NCBI RefSeq assembly: GCF_004345705.1
Contig: NZ_SLWV01000002.1
Coordinates: 186,001-250,000, forward strand
Direction: 5' to 3'
Source: Marinisporobacter balticus
GTDB lineage: Bacteria; Bacillota; Clostridia; Peptostreptococcales; Thermotaleaceae
DNA length: 64,000 bases
The stretch's first letter is position 1. Every line of letters begins with the position of its first letter. The position numbers were made by a program, and so were the translations under genes. A model generated the notes under the pieces. It was not told the origin of the DNA. It did not search any database and saw nothing but the letters and a program-made list of their open reading frames with translations. This document shows, in pieces, positions 26,540 to 35,749 of the stretch.

Positions 26540-26645
26540 CTTATCCACTCCTCTCTCGTATAGCGTTAGATTTATTATTGTCATTATATCATATTGACCT
26601 TATATTTTTCTACAAATCTCGCGTATTTATATTCTTATCTGCCTT

Positions 26646-27578
26646 TTATTGATTCCCATGCAGATTTTTTATTTTATTTTTATCTAATATAATTTCTTGA
26701 TTGAAAGCTGCTTTACTAAAAATTCTTTCGGCTTCTTCCAAGCTTGTACCTCTAATATCCATTTTTTCAGGTTCTGCAATGCCTATTCCTTGTCTATATA
26801 ATTGATAAAGATAATGCACCCCTTGAGGTAGAAATCCTAATAGTCTTGCCCCAATCGTATCTGTTGCAACAGGGTCTGTCCCAACTATGATTAGTCCTTG
26901 TGTGTCTATAGCTTTTCCATCAGATGGACCCGTTCCTATCATTGATTTATCTGCACTTACAATAGTAAGATCCACAGGTATTTTTTTTGCTATAGCCGTA
27001 ATAAACCCATGTAAATCATCATGTATTCCTAATTTTTTCTTTGGAAATCCGTGGATTTCTGCTGGAGGCCATCCGAGAGCAATATTTTTGATACCAGCAC
27101 TCATAGTTGCTTCTTCATGCTGTTTTAGTTGGGTAAATGAAATTAATACATCTATTTCATCTATGAGTTGATTTATTTTTGTGGTCTTTATCGTACCATG
27201 CTCAAGTTCCATTTCTACATAAGGTCCATAATTCAAATCTAAAAATGCTACATTTTCTTGTTCAATAATTTTATCATATCCAATATTAGATAATACTTTA
27301 GGCGTAGGATCTCCACCAGAGCCTACAGCAATATATATTTTTTGAGGATTTTTCTTTTTTATGTATTGAATCAATGTTTGCAAAGTATTTGGCCCTACAA
27401 CAGTGCCAGTATATGGTGGTTTTGCCTTTACCCAGTTAGGTGTAATCGCAACAATATCTCCTTCTTTTACAATTTTCTCAATAGGCAACAAATCTAATGC
27501 TTTAACCATAGACACTTCTTCTTTATTGTCTTTCATAATTGCTACAATAGATTCTCTTACTCTTCTATTTTTTCTCAT
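26646..27578 (-). CDS. DUF362 domain protein
   Basis: A 310-residue protein with the DUF362 pattern: VAITPNWV near residue 42, a central VLISFTQLKQHEEATMSAGIKNIALGWPP, DLTIVSADKSMIGTGPSDG and IIVGTDPVATDTIGARLLGF. No C-terminal ferredoxin domain is present, unlike some members. Function is unknown; the family is often linked to iron-sulfur or membrane-associated redox proteins. GAGGTGATAG precedes the ATG. It is divergent from hom and stands apart from cheX by about 100 bases. Confidence 0.82.
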   Translation of the reverse strand: MRKNRRVRESIVAIMKDNKEEVSMVKALDLLPIEKIVKEGDIVAITPNWVKAKPPYTGTVVGPNTLQTLIQYIKKKNPQKIYIAVGSGGDPTPKVLSNIGYDKIIEQENVAFLDLNYGPYVEMELEHGTIKTTKINQLIDEIDVLISFTQLKQHEEATMSAGIKNIALGWPPAEIHGFPKKKLGIHDDLHGFITAIAKKIPVDLTIVSADKSMIGTGPSDGKAIDTQGLIIVGTDPVATDTIGARLLGFLPQGVHYLYQLYRQGIGIAEPEKMDIRGTSLEEAERIFSKAAFNQEIILDKNKIKNLHGNQ

Positions 27579-27708
27579 TCTATCACCTCAAATTATTTTT
27601 TTCTGATATTATAGGAGTTTTAAGAAGTTATTATACCTTTTTTAGAAAAATATGATTACATTCAATTTGTTGCGTTTATAAATACAAAGGATTTTTTATT
27701 AATTGTTA

Positions 27709-27737
27709 TTGTATACACTGTAAAAATATGATAATAT
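27709..27737 (+). promoter_or_regulatory. Candidate promoter of hom
   Basis: TTGTAT (27709-27714), 17 bases, TAATAT (27732-27737), followed by a leader of about 75 bases before the AGGAGG site of hom. No riboswitch motif was recognised in the leader. Confidence 0.55.
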
Positions 27738-27813
27738 TATTGCTATAGTTCACATTACAGAAACATTTGTTTATATATCGCGAACGCAATAAGTATAGTA
27801 GGAGGAATTACAA

Positions 27814-29097
27814 ATGAATAAAATAAAAATAGGTATATTAGGTTTCGGTAATATCGGTACAGGAGTATGGAATATAATAGAAGAAAATAGCAATAAAATA
27901 AATAATTATCTTAGTAATACCTTAGAAGTACAAAAAATTCTCGTAAGAGATATTTATAAAAATAGAAACATTTCTGTTCCACAAAAAATGCTAACAACGG
28001 ATCCTATGGAAATTATTGATGATCCTGAAATCGACATCATCGTTGAAGTATTAGGAGGCATTCATCCCGCTTTTGAATATATAAAGCAATCCTTTGAAAA
28101 GGGCAAACATGTGGTTACAGCTAACAAAGCAGTCATCGCAACACACGGAGAAATATTGCGTCAATTAGCACAAGAACATAATGTAGCGCTGAGATATGAA
28201 GCAAGTGTAGGTGGAGGCATTCCTATCATAAATACCCTAACACAAAGCCTCTCTGCAAATAAAATCGAAGAACTCGTAGGAATTATCAATGGCACAACCA
28301 ACTATATTCTTACACAGATGAGCGATTTTGGAATGGATTTTGATGAAGCTTTAAAATTGGCGCAAGAAAAGGGATATGCTGAAGCAGATCCAACATCAGA
28401 TATTCAAGGAGAAGATGTGGCTTTTAAACTTTCTATTTTAATCACTACAGCTTTTGGTATTCGTATTTCCCCACAGGATATTCCTAGAGAAGGTATTACA
28501 AAAATTTCAAAAAAAGATATCGACTATGCCAGTCAGCTTGGATATAAAATCAAACTTTTTGCAACTGCAAAAAGAATAGATAATAATTTTGAATTTCATG
28601 TTCACCCTACGCTCGTTCCAATTCACCACCCTTTAGCTTCTGTAAATAATGAATTCAATGCATTGTTTATTCGTGGAAATGCCGTAGGAGAACTTATGCT
28701 TTACGGAAAAGGCGCAGGTTCTATGCCAACAGGTAGTGCTGTCATGGGAGATATTTTAGAAATCAGTAAAATTATTGGAATAAATTTCAAATCAGCACCT
28801 CTAAATATTTTGAGTGAAAACAATTTGAATATTGTAGGAGAAGGATTAAGTCAATATTATTTGCGTACACAAGTAATAGACCAACCTGGCGTACTTGGAA
28901 AAATTTCATCAACATTTGGAAAATATGGTATTAGCTTAGAATCCGTTGTGCAAAGATCTAGAGGAAACGATTCTGTCCCACTTATATTTGTTACACACGA
29001 AGTAGAACGTCATCAGTTAGATAAAGCATTAGAAGAAATTAAAATAAGTGGCTTAGTAAATGAAGTAGCAAGCATATTAAAAGTAGAAAATTTATAA
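27814..29097 (+). CDS. hom: Homoserine dehydrogenase
   Basis: A 427-residue NAD(P)H enzyme that reduces aspartate semialdehyde to homoserine for threonine and methionine synthesis. The Rossmann motif GFGNIGTGVW is at residues 10-19. Catalytic-domain motifs KHVVTANKAVIATHG, YEASVGGGIPIINTL, NGTTNYILTQM, AQEKGYAEADPTSDIQGEDVAFKL and GKGAGSMPTGSAVMGDI are all present. A C-terminal ACT domain (about 350-427, YYLRTQVIDQPGVLGKISSTFGKYGI) suggests threonine feedback. Unusually for this area it is on the plus strand and alone; thrB and thrC are not adjacent. Confidence 0.96.
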   Translation: MNKIKIGILGFGNIGTGVWNIIEENSNKINNYLSNTLEVQKILVRDIYKNRNISVPQKMLTTDPMEIIDDPEIDIIVEVLGGIHPAFEYIKQSFEKGKHVVTANKAVIATHGEILRQLAQEHNVALRYEASVGGGIPIINTLTQSLSANKIEELVGIINGTTNYILTQMSDFGMDFDEALKLAQEKGYAEADPTSDIQGEDVAFKLSILITTAFGIRISPQDIPREGITKISKKDIDYASQLGYKIKLFATAKRIDNNFEFHVHPTLVPIHHPLASVNNEFNALFIRGNAVGELMLYGKGAGSMPTGSAVMGDILEISKIIGINFKSAPLNILSENNLNIVGEGLSQYYLRTQVIDQPGVLGKISSTFGKYGISLESVVQRSRGNDSVPLIFVTHEVERHQLDKALEEIKISGLVNEVASILKVENL

Positions 29098-29101
29098 TAA
29101 T

Positions 29102-29132
29102 AAATGCCAACAGTATATACTGTTGGCATTTA
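29102..29132 (+). terminator. Terminator after hom
   Basis: AAATGCCAACAGTAT and ATACTGTTGGCATTT form a perfect stem of about 15 bp immediately after the hom stop, followed by ATTATTTATT. The AT-rich flank on both sides may also make it work for the opposite strand. Confidence 0.85.
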
Positions 29133-29278
29133 TTATTTATTCATTACCTCCAAATCGCTACAAAGCATTGATTATAAATTAAAAAATTTATTTTGAAGTA
29201 ACAAATCTATAGTAGCTTTAATTTTTAATAGTATTGACCTAAAACTCAAAGTTATTTAAGTCTACTACTTAAATCAAA

Positions 29279-29307
29279 TTAACAATTGCTAAATACTTTG
29301 ATATAAT
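29279..29307 (+). promoter_or_regulatory. Promoter of rarA
   Basis: TTAACA (29279-29284), exactly 17 bases, then a perfect TATAAT (29302-29307). The rarA ATG with its TAGGAGG site is about 40 bases downstream. Confidence 0.7.
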
Positions 29308-29349
29308 ATATTGAACCCTAATGCATACAAAAATATTAGGAGGTAATGC

Positions 29350-30618
29350 ATGAAACCTTTAGCTGATCAAATACGCCCCACAGAATTAAATCATATATTT
29401 GGACAAGAACATATCATAGGAGAAGATAAATTACTAAATAGAATTGTAGCATCCAACAACGTTCCCAATATGATTTTCTACGGTCCTTCAGGAACTGGCA
29501 AAACAACAGTAGCAAACATCATCGCAAATAGTTCCAACAAAAAATTTTATAAACTAAATGGAACGAGTGCAAATATTGACGATATCAAAAATGTTGTTTC
29601 ACAAATAGGAACCCTCCATACCTTAAATGGCATTTTACTCTATATTGATGAGATCCACTACTTAAACAAACGTCAACAGCAGTCTATCTTATCCTACATA
29701 GAAAATGGAGATATCACACTGATAGGAAGTACCACAGAAAACATAAATTTTTCAATATTTGGTGCATTACTCAGCCGATGTACGATTATTGAATTTAAGC
29801 CATTAACAGTAGATCATATCGTTAACGGGTTAAAAAGAGCTGTATTATTGGAAGAAAAAAGGCTTAACATGAATATAAAGTATGAAGACAAACCATTAAA
29901 ATACATTGCCGAAGTGTCTGGAGGCGACTTAAGAAGAGCTTTAAACACCCTAGGCCTTGTTATAAGTACAAATATTACTTATGATTCTAGTGATCTTTTT
30001 ATAGATATAGATAAAGCAATCGAATGCGCGCAAAGTAAAATTACAAATTACGACCGTGATGGCGATAGTCATTATAATTTATTGAGTTATTTTCAAAAAA
30101 GCATTCGCGGTTCAGATCCTCAAGCTAGTATTCATGCCCTTGCTAGATTAATCAAAGGTGGTGACTTACACATTATTTGTAGAAGATTATTGGTTATATC
30201 TTCTGAAGATATAGGACTTGCCTATCCTCAAGCAATCCATATTGTAAAAGCTTGTACAGATTCGGCTTTACAATTAGGATTTCCTGAAGCAAGAATCCCA
30301 TTAGCACAAGCCACACTATTGTTAGCATCCCTCCCTAAATCAAACGCAGCCTATAAAGCAATTAATCATGCGTTGAATGATTTAGAAACAATGGATGTGG
30401 GGCAAATCCCAAGACATTTATGTGATACCCACTCAAACAATGCAATTAAGAACGAAAATTCTTATCTCTATCCCCATGATTACCCAAATCACTATATAAA
30501 ACAAGATTATATGCCTAATTCTATAAAGGATAAAGTTTATTATGAATATGGCAAAAATAAATTCGAACAATCCTTAAAAACTTATTGGGATAAAATAAAA
30601 AAAAGTATAAATGATTGA
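29350..30618 (+). CDS. rarA: Replication-associated recombination protein A (RarA/MgsA family AAA ATPase)
   Basis: A 422-residue clamp-loader-like ATPase acting at stalled replication forks. The N-terminus PLADQIRPTELNHIFGQEHIIG is typical. Walker A GPSGTGKTT is at 45-53, Walker B LLYIDEIHYLN around 97-105, sensor 1 LIGSTTEN and sensor 2 GGDLRRALN follow. The C-terminal tetramerisation part has FQKSIRGSDPQASIHALARLIKGGD and SSEDIGLAYPQA. The N-terminal part is complete. TAGGAGG precedes the ATG. It stands as a single gene with its own promoter and a bidirectional hairpin behind it. Confidence 0.94.
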   Translation: MKPLADQIRPTELNHIFGQEHIIGEDKLLNRIVASNNVPNMIFYGPSGTGKTTVANIIANSSNKKFYKLNGTSANIDDIKNVVSQIGTLHTLNGILLYIDEIHYLNKRQQQSILSYIENGDITLIGSTTENINFSIFGALLSRCTIIEFKPLTVDHIVNGLKRAVLLEEKRLNMNIKYEDKPLKYIAEVSGGDLRRALNTLGLVISTNITYDSSDLFIDIDKAIECAQSKITNYDRDGDSHYNLLSYFQKSIRGSDPQASIHALARLIKGGDLHIICRRLLVISSEDIGLAYPQAIHIVKACTDSALQLGFPEARIPLAQATLLLASLPKSNAAYKAINHALNDLETMDVGQIPRHLCDTHSNNAIKNENSYLYPHDYPNHYIKQDYMPNSIKDKVYYEYGKNKFEQSLKTYWDKIKKSIND

Positions 30619-30631
30619 GGATTTCCTCAAT
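30614..30631. terminator. Bidirectional hairpin between rarA and the DUF2809 gene
   Basis: ATTGAGGA and TCCTCAAT pair around two bases at the end of rarA, including its stop codon. TTTATACTTTTTT follows on the plus strand. On the minus strand the next bases are less T-rich, so it serves mainly rarA. Confidence 0.6.
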
Positions 30632-30634
30632 TCT

Positions 30635-31033
30635 TTATACTTTTTTCGTATCCATATAAAAAATTTTCTCCACTAAAACGCCTATTCCAATCCCTACAGT
30701 ATAGCAAATCAAATCACTCCACAAAAATCCAAATCCCAGTACTAATCCGCCAATAAAAGTTTTTCGAATACTGTCAATCCAGGGTGCATGATATAATTGT
30801 GTTATTTCTATGAAAAAAGAAAATATCAAAGCAATCCTCCCAACAAATCGAGTGGAACGATCTTTAAGTGAAAATCCTACCCATAGAAAAACCATTAATC
30901 CCCATAACACATCTCCAGCATATTTAGCAATCCATCTAGCTAAATAAACTGAAAAGTATCTAGAAGCTATTCCTAAAGAAATTACGATTATAATAAAAAT
31001 GCTATAAGCCATTCTACTACGTTCTTTTTTCAT
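30635..31033 (-). CDS. DUF2809 membrane protein
   Basis: A 132-residue protein with four hydrophobic segments (about 8-24, 42-56, 66-78 and 90-120). The DUF2809 pattern is visible: GIASRYF near residue 20, YAGDVLWGLMVFLWVGF, FSFFIEITQLYHAPWID and FIGGLVLGFGFLWSDLICYTVG. It resembles VanZ-like small membrane proteins in layout. Function is unknown. It is convergent with rarA, with only 16 bases between the stops. Confidence 0.78.
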   Translation of the reverse strand: MKKERSRMAYSIFIIIVISLGIASRYFSVYLARWIAKYAGDVLWGLMVFLWVGFSLKDRSTRFVGRIALIFSFFIEITQLYHAPWIDSIRKTFIGGLVLGFGFLWSDLICYTVGIGIGVLVEKIFYMDTKKV

Positions 31034-31250
31034 AAACCCACCACACCCTTCTTCATGAATACAAAATGATTATTGAATAGATTTATTCTTCATATTATCC
31101 AATCCCTAGAATTTTTGGACAAAACATACAAAACACTTCCATTCTATTTTATAAAAAGCTATAATTAGGTTTAGATTATAAAAACTATCATTTATAGAAA
31201 TACGATCTTTAGGGATTATCACAATAAAGTTGCTTTAGATAAATATAATA
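31034..31250. other. Intergenic stretch before the DUF2809 gene
   Basis: AT-rich, no convincing open frame or RNA motif. It should hold the promoter of the DUF2809 gene, but I could not single one out. Confidence 0.4.
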
Positions 31251-31252
31251 AT

Positions 31253-31280
31253 AAATCCTTAGTGCATGCACTAAGGATTT
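31253..31280 (-). terminator. Terminator after the SEC-C gene
   Basis: A perfect palindrome of 28 bases (AAATCCTTAGTGCA and its complement) lies just past the stop of the SEC-C gene and is followed on the minus strand by ATTATTATATTT. Confidence 0.75.
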
Positions 31281-31282
31281 AT

Positions 31283-31780
31283 TTATTTACCGCAACATTT
31301 TTTATATTTGTTTCCACTGCCACACGGACAAGGATCATTTCTACCAATCTTCTCTTCTTTTACAACTGTCTTCGCGCTTTTTTGTACTTTTGTAATCTCT
31401 TTTCTTTTTTCATCGTCTAATATAGTATCCCATTGTGCTAGATTGTACAAATAATCAGCTTTTGCTTCTAGCATATTGTAATAAAGCTTTTCCATATCAA
31501 TTTCTAGTTTAACACTACTATCTTCCGTAATTTCTTCTACCTCTAATGGATTCACCAGACTGGTATTAATACCATCTAAAAATCCAACCAAATATTCATT
31601 AGATGTCTCATATTTTTCTGCTAAGTCCTTTACTATGCCTTCAAATCCCTTTGTATGATTCTCTAAAACATCTTCATAGATTTTTTTTTCAGTAATCGCA
31701 TATTTATTCCAAAATTTATCAAAACTTTCTTGTGTTTCATGTGTGTAAGCCATTTCTTTCCAATCTTCATGTAGACTCAT
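31283..31780 (-). CDS. SEC-C motif zinc-binding protein
   Basis: A 165-residue soluble, charged protein whose last 21 residues are a SEC-C motif (GRNDPCPCGSGNKYKKCCGK), the zinc-binding tail also seen on SecA. The first 120 residues are helical and acidic and include a segment (LVGFLDGINTSLVNPLEVEEI) of unassigned fold. It may be a chaperone or ribosome-associated accessory protein, but that is inference from the tail. GGAGAAACAGG precedes the ATG. A perfect extended -10 (TGTTATAAT) lies upstream near hemL. Confidence 0.8.
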   Translation of the reverse strand: MSLHEDWKEMAYTHETQESFDKFWNKYAITEKKIYEDVLENHTKGFEGIVKDLAEKYETSNEYLVGFLDGINTSLVNPLEVEEITEDSSVKLEIDMEKLYYNMLEAKADYLYNLAQWDTILDDEKRKEITKVQKSAKTVVKEEKIGRNDPCPCGSGNKYKKCCGK

Positions 31781-31855
31781 TCCTGTTTCTCCTTTTTATT
31801 CTATAGATTTTATGAAATTATAAAGAAATCATCATTTATCTATAATTTCCTATGT

Positions 31856-31864
31856 ATTATAACA
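31856..31864 (-). promoter_or_regulatory. Candidate extended -10 promoter of the SEC-C gene
   Basis: TGTTATAAT on the minus strand is a perfect extended -10. The -35 position (TTTAAA, 17 bases upstream) falls in the last codons of hemL. Just after it, GAAATTATA and TATAATTTC can form a stem that might instead end the hem operon. Confidence 0.4.
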
Positions 31865-31879
31865 TGAATGTATTATTTT

Positions 31880-33172
31880 TTAAACAAGCTTTTTCAAAGC
31901 ATCATAATTGGCTTCTATGGTTTTTTCTATATCTTCTTGACTATGTGCCGCTGAGACAAAGGATGCTTCAAAATGGGATGGTGCTAAATAGATTCCTTGC
32001 TTTAGCATCTCCTCAAAATATATATTAAACTTATTCAGTTCACTCGTCATAGCTGTTTTAAAATCTACAACTTGTTTGTCTGTAAAAAACATAGAAAGCA
32101 TAGATCCTACTCTATTAAAACTAACTTTTACCCCTAGCTTCTTTGCATTTTCTTTGAAGCCATCTTCTAGCAGCTTCGATTTTCTCTCTAAATCCTCATA
32201 GATTTCAGGATTGTTCTTTAATATATTTAGGTTTACAAAACCTGCAGTCATTGCCAATGGATTTCCTGATAACGTACCCGCTTGATATACAGGTCCGATA
32301 GGTGAAATTTTTTTCATTATTTCTCTCTTTCCACCATAAGCCCCTACAGGAAGTCCTCCACCAATTATTTTTCCAAAAGTAGTAATGTCTGGATCCACGT
32401 TGTATATACTTTGTGCACAATGTAGCGCTACTCTAAAGCCTGTCATCACTTCATCTATAATCAATAACGCGCCATAATCTTTTGTAATCTTTCTAAGAAA
32501 ATCCATAAATTCTTGTGTCGCTGGTACAACACCCATGTTTCCTGCAACAGGTTCAATAATAACACCTGCAATTTCTTCTCCATGGATTTCAAAAATTTTC
32601 TTTAATCCATCTATATCATTATAACTAGCAGTGATGGTGTTTTTTGCAATATCTTCTGGTACCCCTGGGCTATTTGGCACACTAAACGTAAGTGCTCCTG
32701 AGCCTGCTTTAATGAGTAAACTATCTGAATGTCCATGATAATTTCCTTCAAATTTTACGATTCTTTTTCTTCCTGTATATCCTCTTGCAAGTCTTAAGGC
32801 ACTCATAGTTGCTTCTGTTCCAGAATTAACCATTCTTATTAGTTCTACAGAAGGAACAATTTCACAAACCAATTTTGCAAGTTCTGTTTCTATTTCTGTA
32901 GGTGCGCCATAACTCGTACCCACATCGATCACTTTCTTTAATGCTGCTACAACTTCTTCATGCGCATGTCCTAAAATCAAAGGGCCCCAAGAACCAACAT
33001 AGTCAATGTATTCATTCCCATCTACATCATAGATCTTACTTCCCTTTCCTTTACTAATAAATGGAGGATCTAAAGAAACAGATGGAAATGCTCTTACAGG
33101 ACTATTCACACCTCCTGGAATATATTTTTTTGCTTCTTCAAATAACGCTTTTGATTTATTAAAATTCATCAT
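31880..33172 (-). CDS. hemL: Glutamate-1-semialdehyde 2,1-aminomutase
   Basis: A 430-residue PLP enzyme that makes 5-aminolevulinate, the second step of the C5 route. Visible are YIPGGVNSPVRAF, YVGSWGPLILGHAHEEV, NSGTEATMSALRLARGYTGR, NYHGHSDSLL, IIDEVMTGFRVA and the PLP-lysine segment TFGKIIGGGLPVGAYGG near residue 268. Two adjacent ATG codons (33172 and 33169) are possible; GGAGG sits in the end of hemB, spaced five and eight bases. It is the last gene of the riboswitch-headed cobalamin unit. Confidence 0.96.
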   Translation of the reverse strand: MMNFNKSKALFEEAKKYIPGGVNSPVRAFPSVSLDPPFISKGKGSKIYDVDGNEYIDYVGSWGPLILGHAHEEVVAALKKVIDVGTSYGAPTEIETELAKLVCEIVPSVELIRMVNSGTEATMSALRLARGYTGRKRIVKFEGNYHGHSDSLLIKAGSGALTFSVPNSPGVPEDIAKNTITASYNDIDGLKKIFEIHGEEIAGVIIEPVAGNMGVVPATQEFMDFLRKITKDYGALLIIDEVMTGFRVALHCAQSIYNVDPDITTFGKIIGGGLPVGAYGGKREIMKKISPIGPVYQAGTLSGNPLAMTAGFVNLNILKNNPEIYEDLERKSKLLEDGFKENAKKLGVKVSFNRVGSMLSMFFTDKQVVDFKTAMTSELNKFNIYFEEMLKQGIYLAPSHFEASFVSAAHSQEDIEKTIEANYDALKKLV

Positions 33173-34147
33173 TTATTCCTCCTTCAACCATTTTGCAGCA
33201 TCTTTTGCATGATACGTAATAATAATATCAGCACCAGCTCTTTTCATAGATAATAATTTTTCTAAAACAATTCTTTTCTCATCTATTAATCCTAGTTTTG
33301 CTGCCGCCTTGATCATTGCATACTCACCACTTACATTATAAGCAGCTAGTGGCATATTGTAGTTATCCTTTATCCTTCTAATCACATCTAGATAAGATAG
33401 AGCCGGTTTTACCATAACAATATCTGCCCCTTCTTCTATATCAAGTTCTACTTCTCTTAATGCTTCATCACTATTTGCAGGGTCCATTTGATAAGTTTTT
33501 CGATCTCCAAACCCTGGTACAGAATTCGCAGCTGCTCTAAAAGGTCCATAAAAAGCGGAAGCATATTTTGCACTATAGGCCATAACAGCTATTTCCGTAT
33601 ATCCATTTTCATCTAATATATTACGAATAGCAGCAATTCTTCCATCCATCATATCTGAAGGCGCTACCATATCTGCACCTGCCTTTACATGAGATAATGC
33701 AATTTGCGCAAGATATTTTAGCGTTTCATCATTATCTACATAGTCCTCTTTAATAATCCCACAATGTCCATGATCTGTATATTGGCACATACATATATCT
33801 GTAGCAACCAATAAATCCTTATTTATTTTTTTAATTTCTCTTATAGCCCTTTGAACAATCCCATCATCATTATAGGCTTCACTTCCACAGGCATCCTTTT
33901 TATCTGGCAATCCAAATAGCATTACTGCTTGTATTCCCAAATCTGTGATTTCATTGATTTCATTCTTTAGCCTATCTATAGAAAAATGATAATTATTAGA
34001 AAGGCTCTCAATCTCTTTCTTAATCCCCTCACCTTCCACTACAAATAATGGATAGATAAAATCATTCACATTCAACGCTGTTTCTCTTATTAGATTTCTT
34101 ATAGCAGTATTTTTCCTTAATCTTCTAGGTCTATTAATTAATTTCAA
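33173..34147 (-). CDS. hemB: Porphobilinogen synthase (delta-aminolevulinate dehydratase)
   Basis: A 324-residue enzyme that condenses two 5-aminolevulinates to porphobilinogen. The metal-binding cysteine region DICMCQYTDHGHCGI (near residue 118) indicates a zinc-type enzyme. The two catalytic lysines are in YSAKYASAFYGPFR and IVMVKPALSYLD. Translation starts at TTG 34147 with GGGGG seven bases upstream. Its stop is directly followed by the hemL start. Confidence 0.96.
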   Translation of the reverse strand: MKLINRPRRLRKNTAIRNLIRETALNVNDFIYPLFVVEGEGIKKEIESLSNNYHFSIDRLKNEINEITDLGIQAVMLFGLPDKKDACGSEAYNDDGIVQRAIREIKKINKDLLVATDICMCQYTDHGHCGIIKEDYVDNDETLKYLAQIALSHVKAGADMVAPSDMMDGRIAAIRNILDENGYTEIAVMAYSAKYASAFYGPFRAAANSVPGFGDRKTYQMDPANSDEALREVELDIEEGADIVMVKPALSYLDVIRRIKDNYNMPLAAYNVSGEYAMIKAAAKLGLIDEKRIVLEKLLSMKRAGADIIITYHAKDAAKWLKEE

Positions 34148-34222
34148 GTTACATCCCCCTAATTATTGATTATATTTTATAAGGTTTCATCCATATACAC
34201 TTTGAGCTATTGATCTACCCAA

Positions 34223-35749
34223 TTATTGATTATACTCATTTTTTATAGCATTAACAAGTCCATCAATAGTAAAAGCATCTGCTTTTATATCCACTTCTAA
34301 CCCTAGTTCCTTTGCAGTTTCCTCTGTAATCGGTCCAATCACAGCTACTTTTTTTTCTTTTAGCAAATATTTATTTTCTTCCCCTAAAATCTCGATGAAA
34401 TTTTTCACCGTAGAAGAACTTGTAAAAGTAATCACATCAATATGCTCATTTTCAAGGATATCTCGTAGTTTTTCTCTATCTGTTGTAGGAATTACGGTGC
34501 GATAAACATGGATATTATCAACAAATGCACCGAGTTTTTCTAATTCTTCAATGAGCACTTCTCTCGCTATATCTGCTCTTGGCAATAAAACAGCGTCTCC
34601 TGGTTTTACTTTATCCTTTAATCCCTCTATAATTCCTTCTGCTCTAAATTCTTCTGGTATATATTCAATCATAAGCCCTCTATCTTCTAACTTCTTTGCA
34701 GTGGCTGGTCCTATGGCAACGATTTTTGCATTGATGAGCATTCTTATATCAAAATTTAATTTTTTAAATCGTTCAAAGAATGCACTCACACCATTGACAC
34801 TCGTAAATATAATCCATTTATATTTCTCAATTTCACCGATTGCTTTGTCAATTTCATCATAAGAATCTGGTTTTTCTATCTTAATCGTTGGAAATTCTAA
34901 AGCTTCTGCTCCTAGATTTTCAAGTTCCTTCGACAGGTAGCTTGCCTGCTGTCTCGTTCTTGTAACCAATATTTTTTTTCCAAATAATGATTTATTTTCA
35001 TGCCACCCTAATACTTCTGATAAATTTACAACCTCACCTACAATAATAATAGATGGATTTTTAAATCCATTTTCTTTTACTTTCTCATAAATAGTAGATA
35101 ATGTACCTTTTATCTTTTTTTGATCTGTTGTCGTTCCTTTCATAATTACAGCGACAGGTCTATCCCCACTTTGACCATACTTGATAAGACTTTTACAGAT
35201 TTTATCAATATTTTTTATACCCATTAAGAAAATAAGTGTTCCCTCTAATTTTGCAAGCGCTTGATAATCTACTGTTTTTTCATCTTTTGTTGGATCTTCA
35301 TTACCAGTAATCACATGAAGCGAAGTGCTTACATTCCTATGGGTCACAGGAATCCCTGCATATGCTGGAACAGATATCGCAGAAGTAATACCTGGAACGA
35401 TTTCAAAACTTATGCCATTTTCTTTCAGCTGTGCAGCTTCTTCTCCACCTCTGCCAAATACGAATGGGTCGCCCCCTTTTAACCTTGCTACAATTTTTCC
35501 TTCCAATGCTTTTTTTACAAGTAATCCATTAATTTCTTCTTGGGTATACGCATGATTATTTGGCGCTTTTCCAACATATATACATTCTGCATCATCTTTT
35601 GCAAATTTCAACAATCTCGGACTTGCTAGTCTATCATATAATACAACATCTGCCTTTTGTATGCATTCTATTCCCTTTAGGGTGATTAACTTATAGTCTC
35701 CAGGGCCAGCACCTATTAAAAAAACCTTTCCTACTGCCAAATTATTCAC
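34223..35749 (-). CDS. cobA-hemD: Uroporphyrinogen-III methyltransferase / uroporphyrinogen-III synthase fusion
   Basis: A 508-residue fusion. Residues about 1-245 are the SAM-dependent C2/C7 methyltransferase making precorrin-2 (VFLIGAGPGDYKLITLKG, RLKGGDPFVFGRGGEEA, PGITSAISVPAYAGIPVTHR). Residues about 255-508 are uroporphyrinogen-III synthase (ILVTRTRQQASYL, FTSVNGVSAFFERF, VAIGPATAKKL, ITFTSSSTVKNF). The protein both closes the macrocycle and commits it to the siroheme/corrin branch. The start is GTG 35749, overlapping hemC; a TTG nine bases on is an alternative. Such fusions are common in Clostridia. Confidence 0.95.
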   Translation of the reverse strand: MNNLAVGKVFLIGAGPGDYKLITLKGIECIQKADVVLYDRLASPRLLKFAKDDAECIYVGKAPNNHAYTQEEINGLLVKKALEGKIVARLKGGDPFVFGRGGEEAAQLKENGISFEIVPGITSAISVPAYAGIPVTHRNVSTSLHVITGNEDPTKDEKTVDYQALAKLEGTLIFLMGIKNIDKICKSLIKYGQSGDRPVAVIMKGTTTDQKKIKGTLSTIYEKVKENGFKNPSIIIVGEVVNLSEVLGWHENKSLFGKKILVTRTRQQASYLSKELENLGAEALEFPTIKIEKPDSYDEIDKAIGEIEKYKWIIFTSVNGVSAFFERFKKLNFDIRMLINAKIVAIGPATAKKLEDRGLMIEYIPEEFRAEGIIEGLKDKVKPGDAVLLPRADIAREVLIEELEKLGAFVDNIHVYRTVIPTTDREKLRDILENEHIDVITFTSSSTVKNFIEILGEENKYLLKEKKVAVIGPITEETAKELGLEVDIKADAFTIDGLVNAIKNEYNQ